A stretch of 64,000 nucleotides of DNA from a virus. Location: IMG/VR virus record IMGVR_UViG_3300005265_000549, positions 1 to 64,000 of that record; one strand, given 5' to 3'. A program made the position numbers and the translations under genes. A model generated the notes under the pieces. That model ran no database searches and was not told the DNA's origin. It saw only the letters and a program-made list of their open reading frames with translations. Shown piece after piece: positions 19,734 through 27,488 of this stretch. Each line of letters opens with the position of its first letter. The first letter of the stretch is position 1.

Positions 19734-19881
19734 TTGTGGAAAAGAAATATTGACTGAAGCTGATACTTTTGTTTTTCAACATAGATTTGATAAAGATTAT
19801 TATTCTTGTGGTTGTAAAGAATTTAAAAAAGAAATTCTTGATAAACGAAAAAATTATAAGGAGAAATTAAATGGAAAGTAA
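19714..19881 (+). CDS. Small zinc-finger protein, 55 aa
   Basis: ATG 19714 with ATAAAGG upstream. C-x-x-C (CHNC) at residues 5-8 and C-x-C (CGC) at 32-34 form a zinc knuckle. A basic helix follows (FKKEILDKRKNYKEK). Overlaps the next gene by 11 bases. Confidence 0.6.
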   Translation: MLVICHNCGKEILTEADTFVFQHRFDKDYYSCGCKEFKKEILDKRKNYKEKLNGK

Positions 19882-20098
19882 TGTTGAAGAAAATAAAGAA
19901 GAAATGGTGGAAATTCCTGTAAAAATTGAACCAAAAAATTTTATTAAATGTGCTAATTGTGGACGATCAGTTGGTCAATTAAGAAAAGTTATAAATGATG
20001 GTGAAAAAAAATATATTCATAAAAATTGTGATGAAGATGTAAAAGCTTTTTACACCAATCAAGCTAGAAAAATAAGATTATCTAATGAACTTTTATAA
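19871..20098 (+). CDS. Small zinc-finger protein, 75 aa
   Basis: KCANCGRSVGQLRKV followed by KYIHKNC gives a C-x-x-C...H-x-x-C treble-clef-like zinc site. The N-terminal 20 residues are acidic. It probably binds nucleic acid or protein; unknown family. AAGGAG ribosome site. Confidence 0.65.
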   Translation: MESNVEENKEEMVEIPVKIEPKNFIKCANCGRSVGQLRKVINDGEKKYIHKNCDEDVKAFYTNQARKIRLSNELL

Positions 20099-20267
20099 AG
20101 AAATAAATGTTTTAAACAAAAAAGATAAGATATACGCTAATTATTCAACAAAGGAATTAGAAGATTATTTTAAAGAAAATCTTCATTTTAATCTTCCACC
20201 TATTGCCGAAATAATGTTTAATGAATTAATAGAAAGAAGTTATAAATTAGAGAAATTACAATGTTAA
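20085..20267 (+). CDS. Hypothetical protein, 60 aa
   Basis: Starts 14 bases inside the end of the preceding gene. YSTKELEDYFKENLHFNLPPIAEIMFNELIERSY suggests two or three helices. Unknown function. Confidence 0.55.
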   Translation: MNFYKEINVLNKKDKIYANYSTKELEDYFKENLHFNLPPIAEIMFNELIERSYKLEKLQC

Positions 20268-20458
20268 CAGCAATTTTAAAAAATGATATTCTTGGATTTG
20301 CTAAAGCAAATGAATTAATTTGGTATGATTTAATTCGAGAACCAAAATTATTAACAGAATTAAAAACTGAATGGTTTTTTGAATTAAAAAATAAAAATGG
20401 AAAAATAATAACTGTACCTGCTGACGAAAAAATATTTCGTCTTTATGCTATAAAATAG
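20261..20458 (+). CDS. Hypothetical protein, 65 aa
   Basis: Overlaps the previous stop by seven bases. Helical start, then beta hairpin (TEWFFELKNKNGKIITVP). Unknown. Ends just before class A promoter copy 5. Confidence 0.55.
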   Translation: MLTAILKNDILGFAKANELIWYDLIREPKLLTELKTEWFFELKNKNGKIITVPADEKIFRLYAIK

Positions 20459-20466
20459 TAAAAAAC

Positions 20467-20495
20467 CTTGACATTATCTTTTCTTTATGTTACTA
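20467..20495 (+). promoter_or_regulatory. Class A early promoter, copy 5
   Basis: TTGACA 20467-20472, identical 17-bp spacer to copy 1, TACTAT 20490-20495. The -10 variant TACTAT is shared with copy 6. Confidence 0.82.
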
Positions 20496-20536
20496 TGTGA
20501 CTATAAACAATAACAAATTGAAGATGGAGGTACAAA

Positions 20537-20794
20537 ATGAATGATTTAACTGCACTAATGGATGAAATTGAAGAGAATGTAAAAGTAAAAGATTATAATT
20601 GTTTGACTAATTTGATTGTTGATGACATCAAACAGAAAGTACACAATGATAAGAAAGAGACAGCTCAGTCTATTCAGCAACAGTTTAATAACGAAGCTAA
20701 TAACGTCAATACAAACGATATATTTAAACTTGTTGCAGCGGGTGTGGTTTCTGTTGTTGTTTTGTTTTTTGCGATACATTATTTTTTGGTTTAA
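20537..20794 (+). CDS. Single-pass membrane protein, 85 aa
   Basis: Cytoplasmic acidic/polar N-terminus (about 60 residues) and one C-terminal membrane helix (KLVAAGVVSVVVLFFAIHYF). The tail-anchored layout suggests an inner-membrane early protein. No family recognised. Good ribosome site GATGGAGG. Confidence 0.68.
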   Translation: MNDLTALMDEIEENVKVKDYNCLTNLIVDDIKQKVHNDKKETAQSIQQQFNNEANNVNTNDIFKLVAAGVVSVVVLFFAIHYFLV

Positions 20795-20798
20795 GAAA

Positions 20799-20876
20799 AT
20801 GATTAAAACTTTTTTAGAATGTTTAACTTTGTTGATTGTATTATTTATTAATTGTTTTCTTTTGATGTGTTGCTAA
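20799..20876 (+). CDS. Tiny hydrophobic peptide, 25 aa
   Basis: ATG 20799, just after the preceding stop, encodes MIKTFLECLTLLIVLFINCF and five more residues ending LLMCC. A single membrane helix with cysteines. Too short to be sure, but the position between two genes and the composition fit a small membrane peptide. Confidence 0.35.
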   Translation: MIKTFLECLTLLIVLFINCFLLMCC

Positions 20877-20888
20877 AAGGAAACTATT

Positions 20889-21161
20889 ATGAAAGTTCGT
20901 AAATTTAAGAATTTGACTAAACAACAAAAACTTTGTTTATTTTTTAAAGAAAACAATTATAATAAAGTTAAATCACAAATTGCAAAATACACCGTTTTTA
21001 CCAACAATAGTCAATATATTTTTGTTGGTAAAAACGGTGCGGTTCGAATTAATTCTAGAAATTCAGTAAGTGGTTCAATTTCTTTTACTAAACGATATGA
21101 TAGAATTTTAAGAGAATTTGAAAAATCAGTTTCACCTGAAAGGAAAATAATATTAAAATGA
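20889..21161 (+). CDS. Hypothetical protein, 90 aa, with an internal hairpin
   Basis: Basic protein ending near a coupled start of the ligase gene (ATGA). SQYIFVGKNGAVRINSRNSVSGSISFT suggests a beta-rich core. I recognise no family. An 18-bp perfect inverted repeat lies within the gene (20990-21039), spanning the codons for YTVFTNN to FVGKNGA. Confidence 0.65.
   Translation: MKVRKFKNLTKQQKLCLFFKENNYNKVKSQIAKYTVFTNNSQYIFVGKNGAVRINSRNSVSGSISFTKRYDRILREFEKSVSPERKIILK
20990..21039 (+). other. Perfect 18-bp hairpin inside a coding region
   Basis: CACCGTTTTTACCAACAA (20990-21007) and TTGTTGGTAAAAACGGTG (21022-21039) flank a 14-nt loop. A perfect stem this long cannot be explained by coding need alone. 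It could be an RNase III site, a termination/antitermination structure or a remnant of a mobile element end. Confidence 0.8.
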
Positions 21162-22867
21162 AAAATTTAAAAGATAAAGCAAATGAAACATATTATAATT
21201 CTGGTGAAACTATTCTTACTGATAAAGAATTTGATCTTTTAGCTGATAATGGGTTGGAAATAAAAAGTTTTCATAAAAAAGTAAAACATTTTCAACCTAT
21301 GGGATCATTAAATAAAATTAAAACTGAAAAAGAATTTAATAAATGGTTTAATAATGCTAATATATGTAAAGTTTCACCAAAACTTGATGGTAATAGTGTA
21401 GAATTAATATTTGAAAATAAAAAACTTATTCAAGCAATAACTAGAGGAAATGGATTTGAAGGTAACGATATAACAGAAAAAATTAAATATACTAAATATA
21501 AACTTCCTTTGACAAATGAACTTCAATCAATAAAATGTGAAGCAATTTTACCTAAAGAATTTCAAACAAAATTTGATAAAAATATTAGAAATATTGTTGC
21601 TGGTGTTCTTAATAAAAAAGATATTGATATCGATATCTTAAAAGAAATTCATGTTATTGATTTTAATAGTATTTGGCTTTATTATACGGATTTAAATTAT
21701 AATTTAGTCGAAGGATTATTTCAAGATTGGAAAGAAAATTTCTATTTTGAAATAGATGGAATTGTAGTAGAATTAATTGAAAAAATACATGAAGAAAAAG
21801 ATCCTTTGTTACCAACAAATATTTTAGCATTAAAATTTAATAAAAAAGGTGTTGATGCTGAAATAGGTTTTCATTCTTGGAAACTTGGAAAGCATTCTAA
21901 ATTAACACCAGTTCTTATTTTAAAAGAAGCAGTTGAAATCGATGGAACACAAGTGAAAAGAGTTTCAGCTTCAAATTATTCTTTATTAAAAGCTGCTGGT
22001 TTAGGTATTGGAGCTAAAGTAAAAGTAATAAAATCCGGTGATATTATTCCTTATATTTCAGAAGTAATTGAACCATCAAAAGAAATACAAATCGTAACTT
22101 GTCCTGAATGTGGAGTGTTTGCAGAAATAAATGAATCTAAAGTTGATTTGATTTGTCCGAATGAACATTGTCAAGGAAAAACAATAAATAAATTGCAACA
22201 TATTTTTAAGATATTTGATTTAGAATTTATTTCTGATGCAACTGTTAAAACTTTATATTATAATGGTTTTGAACATCTTGAAGATTTTTTCAAAGCTAAA
22301 GAAGAAGATTTTACAAGTGTTGAAGGATTTGGAAAAAGAAAATCTCAAAATATCATTTCAAAATTAAAAAATTTAAAAATTACTGAATCTCAAGTTTTAG
22401 AATGTGCTCAAGTTCATGGTATTGGTCGTAAACAATGTGAAAAATTAATTGAACATTTTGGTTTAGATAAATTTTTAAATGGGTTCATTGTAGAAGAAGA
22501 TATTGAAAAAATTGATTCATTTGGAGAAATTCATGCAAAAACTATTATTAAAAATTTAGAAAATTTTGATGAAATGTATAATGTTATTTTAGATTGTAAA
22601 ATTAAAATTAAGAAGAATAATTTTACAAAAAAAGAAAATAAAGTTAATATTGTTTTTACTGGAAAATGTGAACAATATGGAAGAAAAGAATTAACTAATC
22701 TTTTGAATGATAAAGGGTATAATGTTCAATCTGGAATTAAAAAAGATACAAACATTTTATTAACAAATGATATTAACAGTAATTCTTCTAAATTAAAAAA
22801 GGCAAAAGAATATAATATTAAAATTATTGATTATAATAATTTTTTTAAAGGAATTGAAGATGAATAA
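21158..22867 (+). CDS. ligA: NAD-dependent DNA ligase
   Basis: 569 residues. The adenylation domain has K75-L-D-G (motif I), TRGNGFEGND (motif III region), and FEIDGIVVEL (motif IV). An OB domain, a four-Cys zinc finger (CPEC...CPNEHC, about residues 315-340), helix-hairpin-helix repeats and a C-terminal BRCT domain (NIVFTGKCEQYGRKEL, from about residue 500) follow. It is shorter than cellular LigA (~670), mainly through a trimmed Ia domain. It seals replication nicks using NAD+ rather than ATP, which makes the phage sensitive to NAD+ loss and fits its NAD+ synthesis genes. T4 itself uses an ATP ligase. Confidence 0.95.
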   Translation: MKNLKDKANETYYNSGETILTDKEFDLLADNGLEIKSFHKKVKHFQPMGSLNKIKTEKEFNKWFNNANICKVSPKLDGNSVELIFENKKLIQAITRGNGFEGNDITEKIKYTKYKLPLTNELQSIKCEAILPKEFQTKFDKNIRNIVAGVLNKKDIDIDILKEIHVIDFNSIWLYYTDLNYNLVEGLFQDWKENFYFEIDGIVVELIEKIHEEKDPLLPTNILALKFNKKGVDAEIGFHSWKLGKHSKLTPVLILKEAVEIDGTQVKRVSASNYSLLKAAGLGIGAKVKVIKSGDIIPYISEVIEPSKEIQIVTCPECGVFAEINESKVDLICPNEHCQGKTINKLQHIFKIFDLEFISDATVKTLYYNGFEHLEDFFKAKEEDFTSVEGFGKRKSQNIISKLKNLKITESQVLECAQVHGIGRKQCEKLIEHFGLDKFLNGFIVEEDIEKIDSFGEIHAKTIIKNLENFDEMYNVILDCKIKIKKNNFTKKENKVNIVFTGKCEQYGRKELTNLLNDKGYNVQSGIKKDTNILLTNDINSNSSKLKKAKEYNIKIIDYNNFFKGIEDE

Positions 22868-23813
22868 AAAATTTCTAAGTAATGTAACAAAAGATATTGA
22901 TGTAATTATGTTAACTGAATTTGGTTCTCATCTTTATGGAACTGATACACCAACTTCGGATAGGGATTATAAAGGAATTTTTATGCCAACGGAAAAACAA
23001 ATTCTTTTGAATAAAATTCCTAAATCAATAAGGTTTGATACAAATAAAACAAATAAGAAAAATTCAACTGAAGATATTGATTGTGAATTATATTCTTTAC
23101 ATTATTTTTTCGATTTAGCTAAAAAAGGAGAAACTGTTTCTATTGATATGCTACATTCTTCTCCAATTATTAGTTCAAAAATTTGGAAAGATATTTTTGC
23201 TTTCCGTTCAAATTTTTATTGTACTAATATGAAATCTTTGATGGGATATGCAAAACATCAAGCTGCAAAATATGGAATTAAAGGAAGTCGTTTATATTCA
23301 GCTGAAAAATTAAAAACTTTTTTAAATGAATTTGATTCAAATTTAAAAATGAAATTTGTATGGGATAAATTACCAATTGATGAAAATATTAAATTTATAA
23401 ATGACAATCAAAAAATTAAATCTTTAAATTTTTGTGGAAAAATTCTTCAAGATTCTATTAAAATTAGTTATGCTTTAGATATTATTGAAACTTTTATTAA
23501 TAATTATGGTGCAAGAGCAAAATTAGCAAAAGAGAATAAAGGAGTAGATTTTAAAGCTCTTCACCATGCTTTAAGAGCAGCTTTTCAGTTAGAAGAAATT
23601 TTCCTAACTGGTGATTTAAAATTTCCTTTAAAAACTGCACCATTTTTAAAGTGTATTAAACAAGAAAGATATTCTTATAATTTTGTGATAGAATATTTAG
23701 AAGATAAAATTGATAAAGTTGAAAAATTAAGTTTGGAAAGTAATCTTCCAAGTGAAATTAATACTGAAAAAATTGATGATTTTTTATTTAATATCATCAA
23801 GGAGGAAATATGA
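22860..23813 (+). CDS. RlaP-like nucleotidyltransferase, 317 aa
   Basis: ATG 22860 overlaps the ligase end. FGSHLYGTDTPTSDRDYKGI gives the nucleotidyltransferase G-S...D-x-D (G22-S23, D34, D36) of the RlaP family (RNA-ligase-associated polymerase-like, Pol beta fold). A helical second domain follows. RlaP members occur next to RNA ligases, and an RNA-end extending or nucleotidylating role is proposed. Here the Rnl2-like ligase is 5 kb upstream and a P-loop kinase is two genes downstream. Confidence 0.85.
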   Translation: MNKKFLSNVTKDIDVIMLTEFGSHLYGTDTPTSDRDYKGIFMPTEKQILLNKIPKSIRFDTNKTNKKNSTEDIDCELYSLHYFFDLAKKGETVSIDMLHSSPIISSKIWKDIFAFRSNFYCTNMKSLMGYAKHQAAKYGIKGSRLYSAEKLKTFLNEFDSNLKMKFVWDKLPIDENIKFINDNQKIKSLNFCGKILQDSIKISYALDIIETFINNYGARAKLAKENKGVDFKALHHALRAAFQLEEIFLTGDLKFPLKTAPFLKCIKQERYSYNFVIEYLEDKIDKVEKLSLESNLPSEINTEKIDDFLFNIIKEEI

Positions 23814-23995
23814 GTATAAAATTGCGTTGGTATCAATATTTACCAGATAATGTTCAACCTTATCTTCCAGGAATTTATCCTACTGAAATTCCATCTGTTA
23901 TAGAAAATTTTAAATTACAATATTGGGATGAAGAAGATAATTGTTGGAATAATGTTCCAAGTGTTATAGAATTAAAACCTAAAAAAGAGGATTAA
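23810..23995 (+). CDS. Small protein of the KLRW...LPG...LQ family, 61 aa (paralogue 2)
   Basis: Same plan as 8770-8958: IKLRWYQY, YLPGIYP, FKLQYWDEEDNCW, NVPSV. Coupled to the nucleotidyltransferase by ATGA overlap. Function unknown. Confidence 0.65.
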   Translation: MSIKLRWYQYLPDNVQPYLPGIYPTEIPSVIENFKLQYWDEEDNCWNNVPSVIELKPKKED

Positions 23996-23996
23996 T

Positions 23997-24452
23997 ATGC
24001 AACCTAATTTAACTATTATTCGTGGATTACCTGGTTCTGGTAAATCTACAAGAGCAAAAGAACTTATGCAAGAAAAAAGAAATAATGGACGAAAAGTTAG
24101 TAACTTGGAATCTGATATGTTCTTTATGTTCAATAATAAATATATATTTAATAAAAATCATTTAAATTATTCTCATTTATGGTGTTTATCAAATGCTGCT
24201 TATTATTTAAATCAAGGATATGATGTTATTGTTTCAAATACTTTTGTTACAAAAGATGAAATCTTTCCTTATAATAAAATGGCTGCAGCAATAGATATTA
24301 ATGATATTTCTATTATTACTTGTTTTGGTAAATTTAGGAATATCCATAATGTTCCTATCAAAGTTATTGAACATATGAAAGAAAAATGGGAAGATTTTAA
24401 TCAAGAAGAATATTCAAATTATTTAATTAAAAAAATGAAAGAAGAAATATGA
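23997..24452 (+). CDS. P-loop kinase (polynucleotide kinase-like), 151 aa
   Basis: LTIIRGLPGSGKSTRAKEL is a Walker A typical of the AAA_33/PNK-like kinases. SDMFF at about residue 40 resembles the D-x-D/F acceptor region of these small kinases. It lacks an attached phosphatase domain. It could phosphorylate RNA 5' ends for the Rnl2-like ligase or act on a small molecule. Overlaps the following gene (ATGA). Confidence 0.78.
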   Translation: MQPNLTIIRGLPGSGKSTRAKELMQEKRNNGRKVSNLESDMFFMFNNKYIFNKNHLNYSHLWCLSNAAYYLNQGYDVIVSNTFVTKDEIFPYNKMAAAIDINDISIITCFGKFRNIHNVPIKVIEHMKEKWEDFNQEEYSNYLIKKMKEEI

Positions 24453-24979
24453 TAAAAACTTTTATTATTAATGGTGCTGGTGGTTCAGGTAAAGATACAT
24501 TTATTGCTTTTGTTGAAAATTATATTAATTCATTAAATTTAAATCCTCCTTGGTATGTTCGTAATAATTCTGCTATTGATGAAATTAAAGAAATTGCTAT
24601 CAAATATTTTGGTTGGAATAAAATTAAAACAAATATAAATCGAAGATTATTATCTGATTTAAAAGAAATGCAAATTACTTCTTGTGATGGACCTTATAAA
24701 TATATTCTTAATTTATATAAAACATATAAATTTTATGAAAATAATAATTGTTTATTTTTTCATATTCGTGAAATTCCTGAAATAAAAAAAATTAAAGATG
24801 AAATAAAAGCTAAAACTATTTTAGTTTATCGTAATGATGTTAAATATGGAAATAGAAGTGATGATGATATATTAAAGTATCATTATGATTATATCATTAA
24901 TAATCATGGTGATCTAAAAGATTTAAAACAATTAGCAATTAATTTTACTAATGAAAATATAATTAATAAAAAACCTTGA
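24449..24979 (+). CDS. Deoxynucleotide-kinase-like P-loop protein, 176 aa
   Basis: IINGAGGSGKDTFI is a Walker A of the nucleoside monophosphate kinase group (G-x-x-G-S-G-K-D). HIREIPEI around residue 110 and LVYRND near 130 fit the following strands, as in phage dNMP kinases related to T4 gp1. Its stop codon is the TGA of class A promoter copy 6 (ccTTGAct), giving an N-K-K-P end identical to that at 10192. Confidence 0.75.
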   Translation: MIKTFIINGAGGSGKDTFIAFVENYINSLNLNPPWYVRNNSAIDEIKEIAIKYFGWNKIKTNINRRLLSDLKEMQITSCDGPYKYILNLYKTYKFYENNNCLFFHIREIPEIKKIKDEIKAKTILVYRNDVKYGNRSDDDILKYHYDYIINNHGDLKDLKQLAINFTNENIINKKP

Positions 24980-25004
24980 CTTTATCTTTTCTTTATGTTA
25001 CTAT
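24976..25004 (+). promoter_or_regulatory. Class A early promoter, copy 6
   Basis: TTGACT 24976-24981, conserved spacer, TACTAT 24999-25004, leader ending AACAAATTGAAAGGA. It overlaps the stop codon of the upstream gene. Confidence 0.83.
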
Positions 25005-25041
25005 GTAATTATAAACAATAACAAATTGAAAGGAAAAAGAC

Positions 25042-26127
25042 ATGGCTAAAAAATTTGTTAGAAAGTATTTGAAACAAAAAGCTTCGGAAATTATTGAACC
25101 AGATGTTTCAAATGCAACATCAGATAAAAGTATTAAGATTTTTAATTGGTATAATGTTTCTGATTTTAATGATAAAGAAAGAAAAAAATGGGTAATAGAA
25201 TATGCTAAAGAAAAAAATATGGAATGGCGTTGGATTAGTAAAATTAATGAAAAAAATATAATTTCAACTCTTTCAACTATTTGTCGAATTGCTTCACGTG
25301 GATGTACAATTACTGAAAAACATCAAAAATTTATTGAACAAAAATTTGAAGAATTAAAAAAAATCATTCCTGTAGAAACTTCTAAAACTGAAACAAATAA
25401 ACCTAAATTTAATATTCAAGAAAGAATTTATGAACAAGCTGGTGAAGTTATGGCTGAAGTTCATGAATTTGTTGATGCTTTTGTAGAACAAGGAATTGAA
25501 AATAAAATTATTAATTCTTTAGATAAAAAAGGTTTTGGTCGTCCTCAAACAAAACATATTATTAACTTAATTGAACGTTATATTGAAGAATTTATTACTG
25601 TTAAAAATGCGAAAGTTGATGATAAAGAATTATTTGAATCTTATAATTTAAGTATTCGAAAAATTAATTCAATTATAAAATATTTAGAAAGTTTAAAAGT
25701 TGAATGTGAAAAATGGATTTTAGTTAAGAAAAAAATTAAAAAATTATCAGAAACAAAAATTAAGACTCCTTATGAATTATGTAAAAATGTAAAAATAAAT
25801 AAAAATACTGAAATTAAACCAGAAAAAGTTGTTGGAGCAATGGCAACTGTTCTTCAAAATACTCGTAATAAATCATTAATGTTTTTAGTTTATGAAGATA
25901 AATTTTTAAGCATTAAAGGAACCACTATTACTAATGTTGATTTAAATAAATCAACACGATATATAATTAAAAATAAGTTTAAAGAAAAAGCAATAAAAGA
26001 ATTAAGAAAAATTAAAAATATTTCAAAGTTAAAAACATTTTTAAACAATGAAGAAAAATTCAAAAAATCAAAACAATCATGCACTGGACGATTGGGAGCT
26101 TATAGTAATATTATATTAGTGATTTAA
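25042..26127 (+). CDS. Hypothetical protein, 361 aa
   Basis: Very basic, largely helical protein with no enzyme motif. Segments such as FNWYNVSDFNDKERKKWVIEY and ERIYEQAGEVMAEVHEFVDAF are regular helices. I do not recognise the family. It is transcribed from class A promoter copy 6 and is followed directly by the hairpin-controlled capsid-like gene, so it may be a head or DNA-associated protein; that is only positional inference. Confidence 0.7.
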   Translation: MAKKFVRKYLKQKASEIIEPDVSNATSDKSIKIFNWYNVSDFNDKERKKWVIEYAKEKNMEWRWISKINEKNIISTLSTICRIASRGCTITEKHQKFIEQKFEELKKIIPVETSKTETNKPKFNIQERIYEQAGEVMAEVHEFVDAFVEQGIENKIINSLDKKGFGRPQTKHIINLIERYIEEFITVKNAKVDDKELFESYNLSIRKINSIIKYLESLKVECEKWILVKKKIKKLSETKIKTPYELCKNVKINKNTEIKPEKVVGAMATVLQNTRNKSLMFLVYEDKFLSIKGTTITNVDLNKSTRYIIKNKFKEKAIKELRKIKNISKLKTFLNNEEKFKKSKQSCTGRLGAYSNIILVI

Positions 26128-26130
26128 TGA

Positions 26131-26195
26131 CATAATTCTTCTCTTGATAAATATATTATATTTAATTATTATATATTTAAAGGAGAAGAATTATG
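26131..26195 (+). promoter_or_regulatory. Hairpin hiding ribosome site and start codon of the gp23-like gene
   Basis: CATAATTCTTCTC (26131-26143) is the exact complement of GAGAAGAATTATG (26183-26195), which includes part of AAAGGAG and the ATG at 26193. Wobble pairing extends it by two pairs, and the A/T interior (AAATATAT...ATATATTT) can also pair. The 5' arm begins three bases after the preceding stop. Confidence 0.8.
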
Positions 26196-27062
26196 TCAAC
26201 AGATAATACCAATTTAGGTACATTAGAATCAGTAACAAGTGAGTTAACAGAATTAATTAAAGCAAATAGTATTGCTTATCAAGTTTGTGGTATTCAACAA
26301 ACAACCACTTCAACTCCAGTAGTTTTTGGAATTAAAAAAACATCTGGTACAACTGGATTTCAAATTGTTAAAAAAGATACAGTTAAAAAAGCGTCAACAA
26401 ATTCTGAAGGTTTTACAGATGAATTAATGGAAGATGTTTTTTCATTATTTGGAAAAAATGCTAAAGAATATTTAAAAATTATTTCAGCAAATGATTTAAT
26501 TGATTCATTAGATGATGAAATAATTTCATATATGTCTAGTATAGCAACAGTAGAAAATGCAGTAACTTATGATTTTTCTACAACTACAGATCATAGACAA
26601 ATAATCCATAATTTACTTTTAAAAATAAATAAAACAAGAGTTAGTATGGCAAACGATTTAAAACGTGGTCTTCCAAAAATTTTAATCGTTTCAAGTGCTA
26701 TAGCAGCTTTATTAATCACAAATAAAATGATTAGTGGGAATGATTCTGATTTTGTTGCAGGTGGAGCAGAAAATGTTAAATTTGTTGGTAAGATGGGTGA
26801 TATGCTTGTTTATCAAGATTTTGATGCAGCAGCAGATTATGTTTTAATTGCTCATAAATCATATATTCCTGGAGATGCAAGTATTATTTTAATTCCTATT
26901 AATGAACCGGTTGCGAATATTAGAAGAGATGATGAAACTGGTCAACCTAAATATCATTATAGAATGAGACATGCTTATTCTAGAAATCCTGTTGATTCAG
27001 GTTCTTCTACTGCGGATTCAGATTTTATTAGAAAATTTGCTGTTACATTAACTGATTTCTAA
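26193..27062 (+). CDS. T4 gp23/gp24-family capsid-like protein, 289 aa
   Basis: The C-terminal half follows the T4 capsid pattern: FVGKMGDMLVYQDFDAAADYVLIAHKS, IILIPINEPVANIRRDDETGQPKYHYRMRHAY. In gp23/gp24 this region forms the P-domain core. At 289 residues it is much shorter than gp23 (~520) and lacks an obvious insertion domain, so it may be a vertex (gp24-like) or accessory head protein rather than the main shell protein. It lies far from the minus-strand head genes. Start embedded in a 13-bp hairpin. Confidence 0.68.
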   Translation: MSTDNTNLGTLESVTSELTELIKANSIAYQVCGIQQTTTSTPVVFGIKKTSGTTGFQIVKKDTVKKASTNSEGFTDELMEDVFSLFGKNAKEYLKIISANDLIDSLDDEIISYMSSIATVENAVTYDFSTTTDHRQIIHNLLLKINKTRVSMANDLKRGLPKILIVSSAIAALLITNKMISGNDSDFVAGGAENVKFVGKMGDMLVYQDFDAAADYVLIAHKSYIPGDASIILIPINEPVANIRRDDETGQPKYHYRMRHAYSRNPVDSGSSTADSDFIRKFAVTLTDF

Positions 27063-27072
27063 AAATAAAAAT

Positions 27073-27119
27073 CATGGTTTATTCTTCAAGATAAATATAA
27101 ACAAGGAGAATAAACCATG
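27073..27119 (+). promoter_or_regulatory. Hairpin hiding ribosome site and start codon of the gene at 27117
   Basis: CATGGTTTATTCT (27073-27085) is the exact complement of AGAATAAACCATG (27107-27119), covering the ATG at 27117. Two more pairs bring in AAGGAG. Same architecture as 26131 but unrelated stem sequence, so the structure itself is what is conserved. Confidence 0.8.
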
Positions 27120-27488
27120 ATTAAACAAACTAAAGAATTATATAAAAATATTCCCTATTGGGTAAAATTAGTTTCTTCAATTTTAGCTGTTACGATAACT
27201 TTAGGTGGAGCTGTTTTAGCAATGGAAGATCGTTATGTTTCTGAAAAAGAAGAAATTAAAACTCTTCAAATTTTTAATTCAAATATTCAACAAAATTTTA
27301 GATTAATGAATTTAAAAATTTTTCAATTACAATATGATCATTTAACAGATTCTTATTATCAATATAAAAAATTAAGAAGAAACCAACCAAATGATATTGA
27401 AATACAAGAAGAATTTGAAAGAATTAAAAATGAAAGAAAATTAATAAAAGAAAAAATAAATAAATTATTAGAAGAAAGAAATAAATGA
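27117..27488 (+). CDS. Membrane-anchored coiled-coil protein, 123 aa
   Basis: One membrane helix (about residues 15-36: WVKLVSSILAVTITLGGAVLAM) near the N-terminus, then a long charged coiled coil (EEFERIKNERKLIKEKINKLLEERNK). The arrangement resembles small phage inner-membrane or Rz-like proteins. Unknown function. Overlaps the next gene (ATGA). Confidence 0.65.
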   Translation: MIKQTKELYKNIPYWVKLVSSILAVTITLGGAVLAMEDRYVSEKEEIKTLQIFNSNIQQNFRLMNLKIFQLQYDHLTDSYYQYKKLRRNQPNDIEIQEEFERIKNERKLIKEKINKLLEERNK

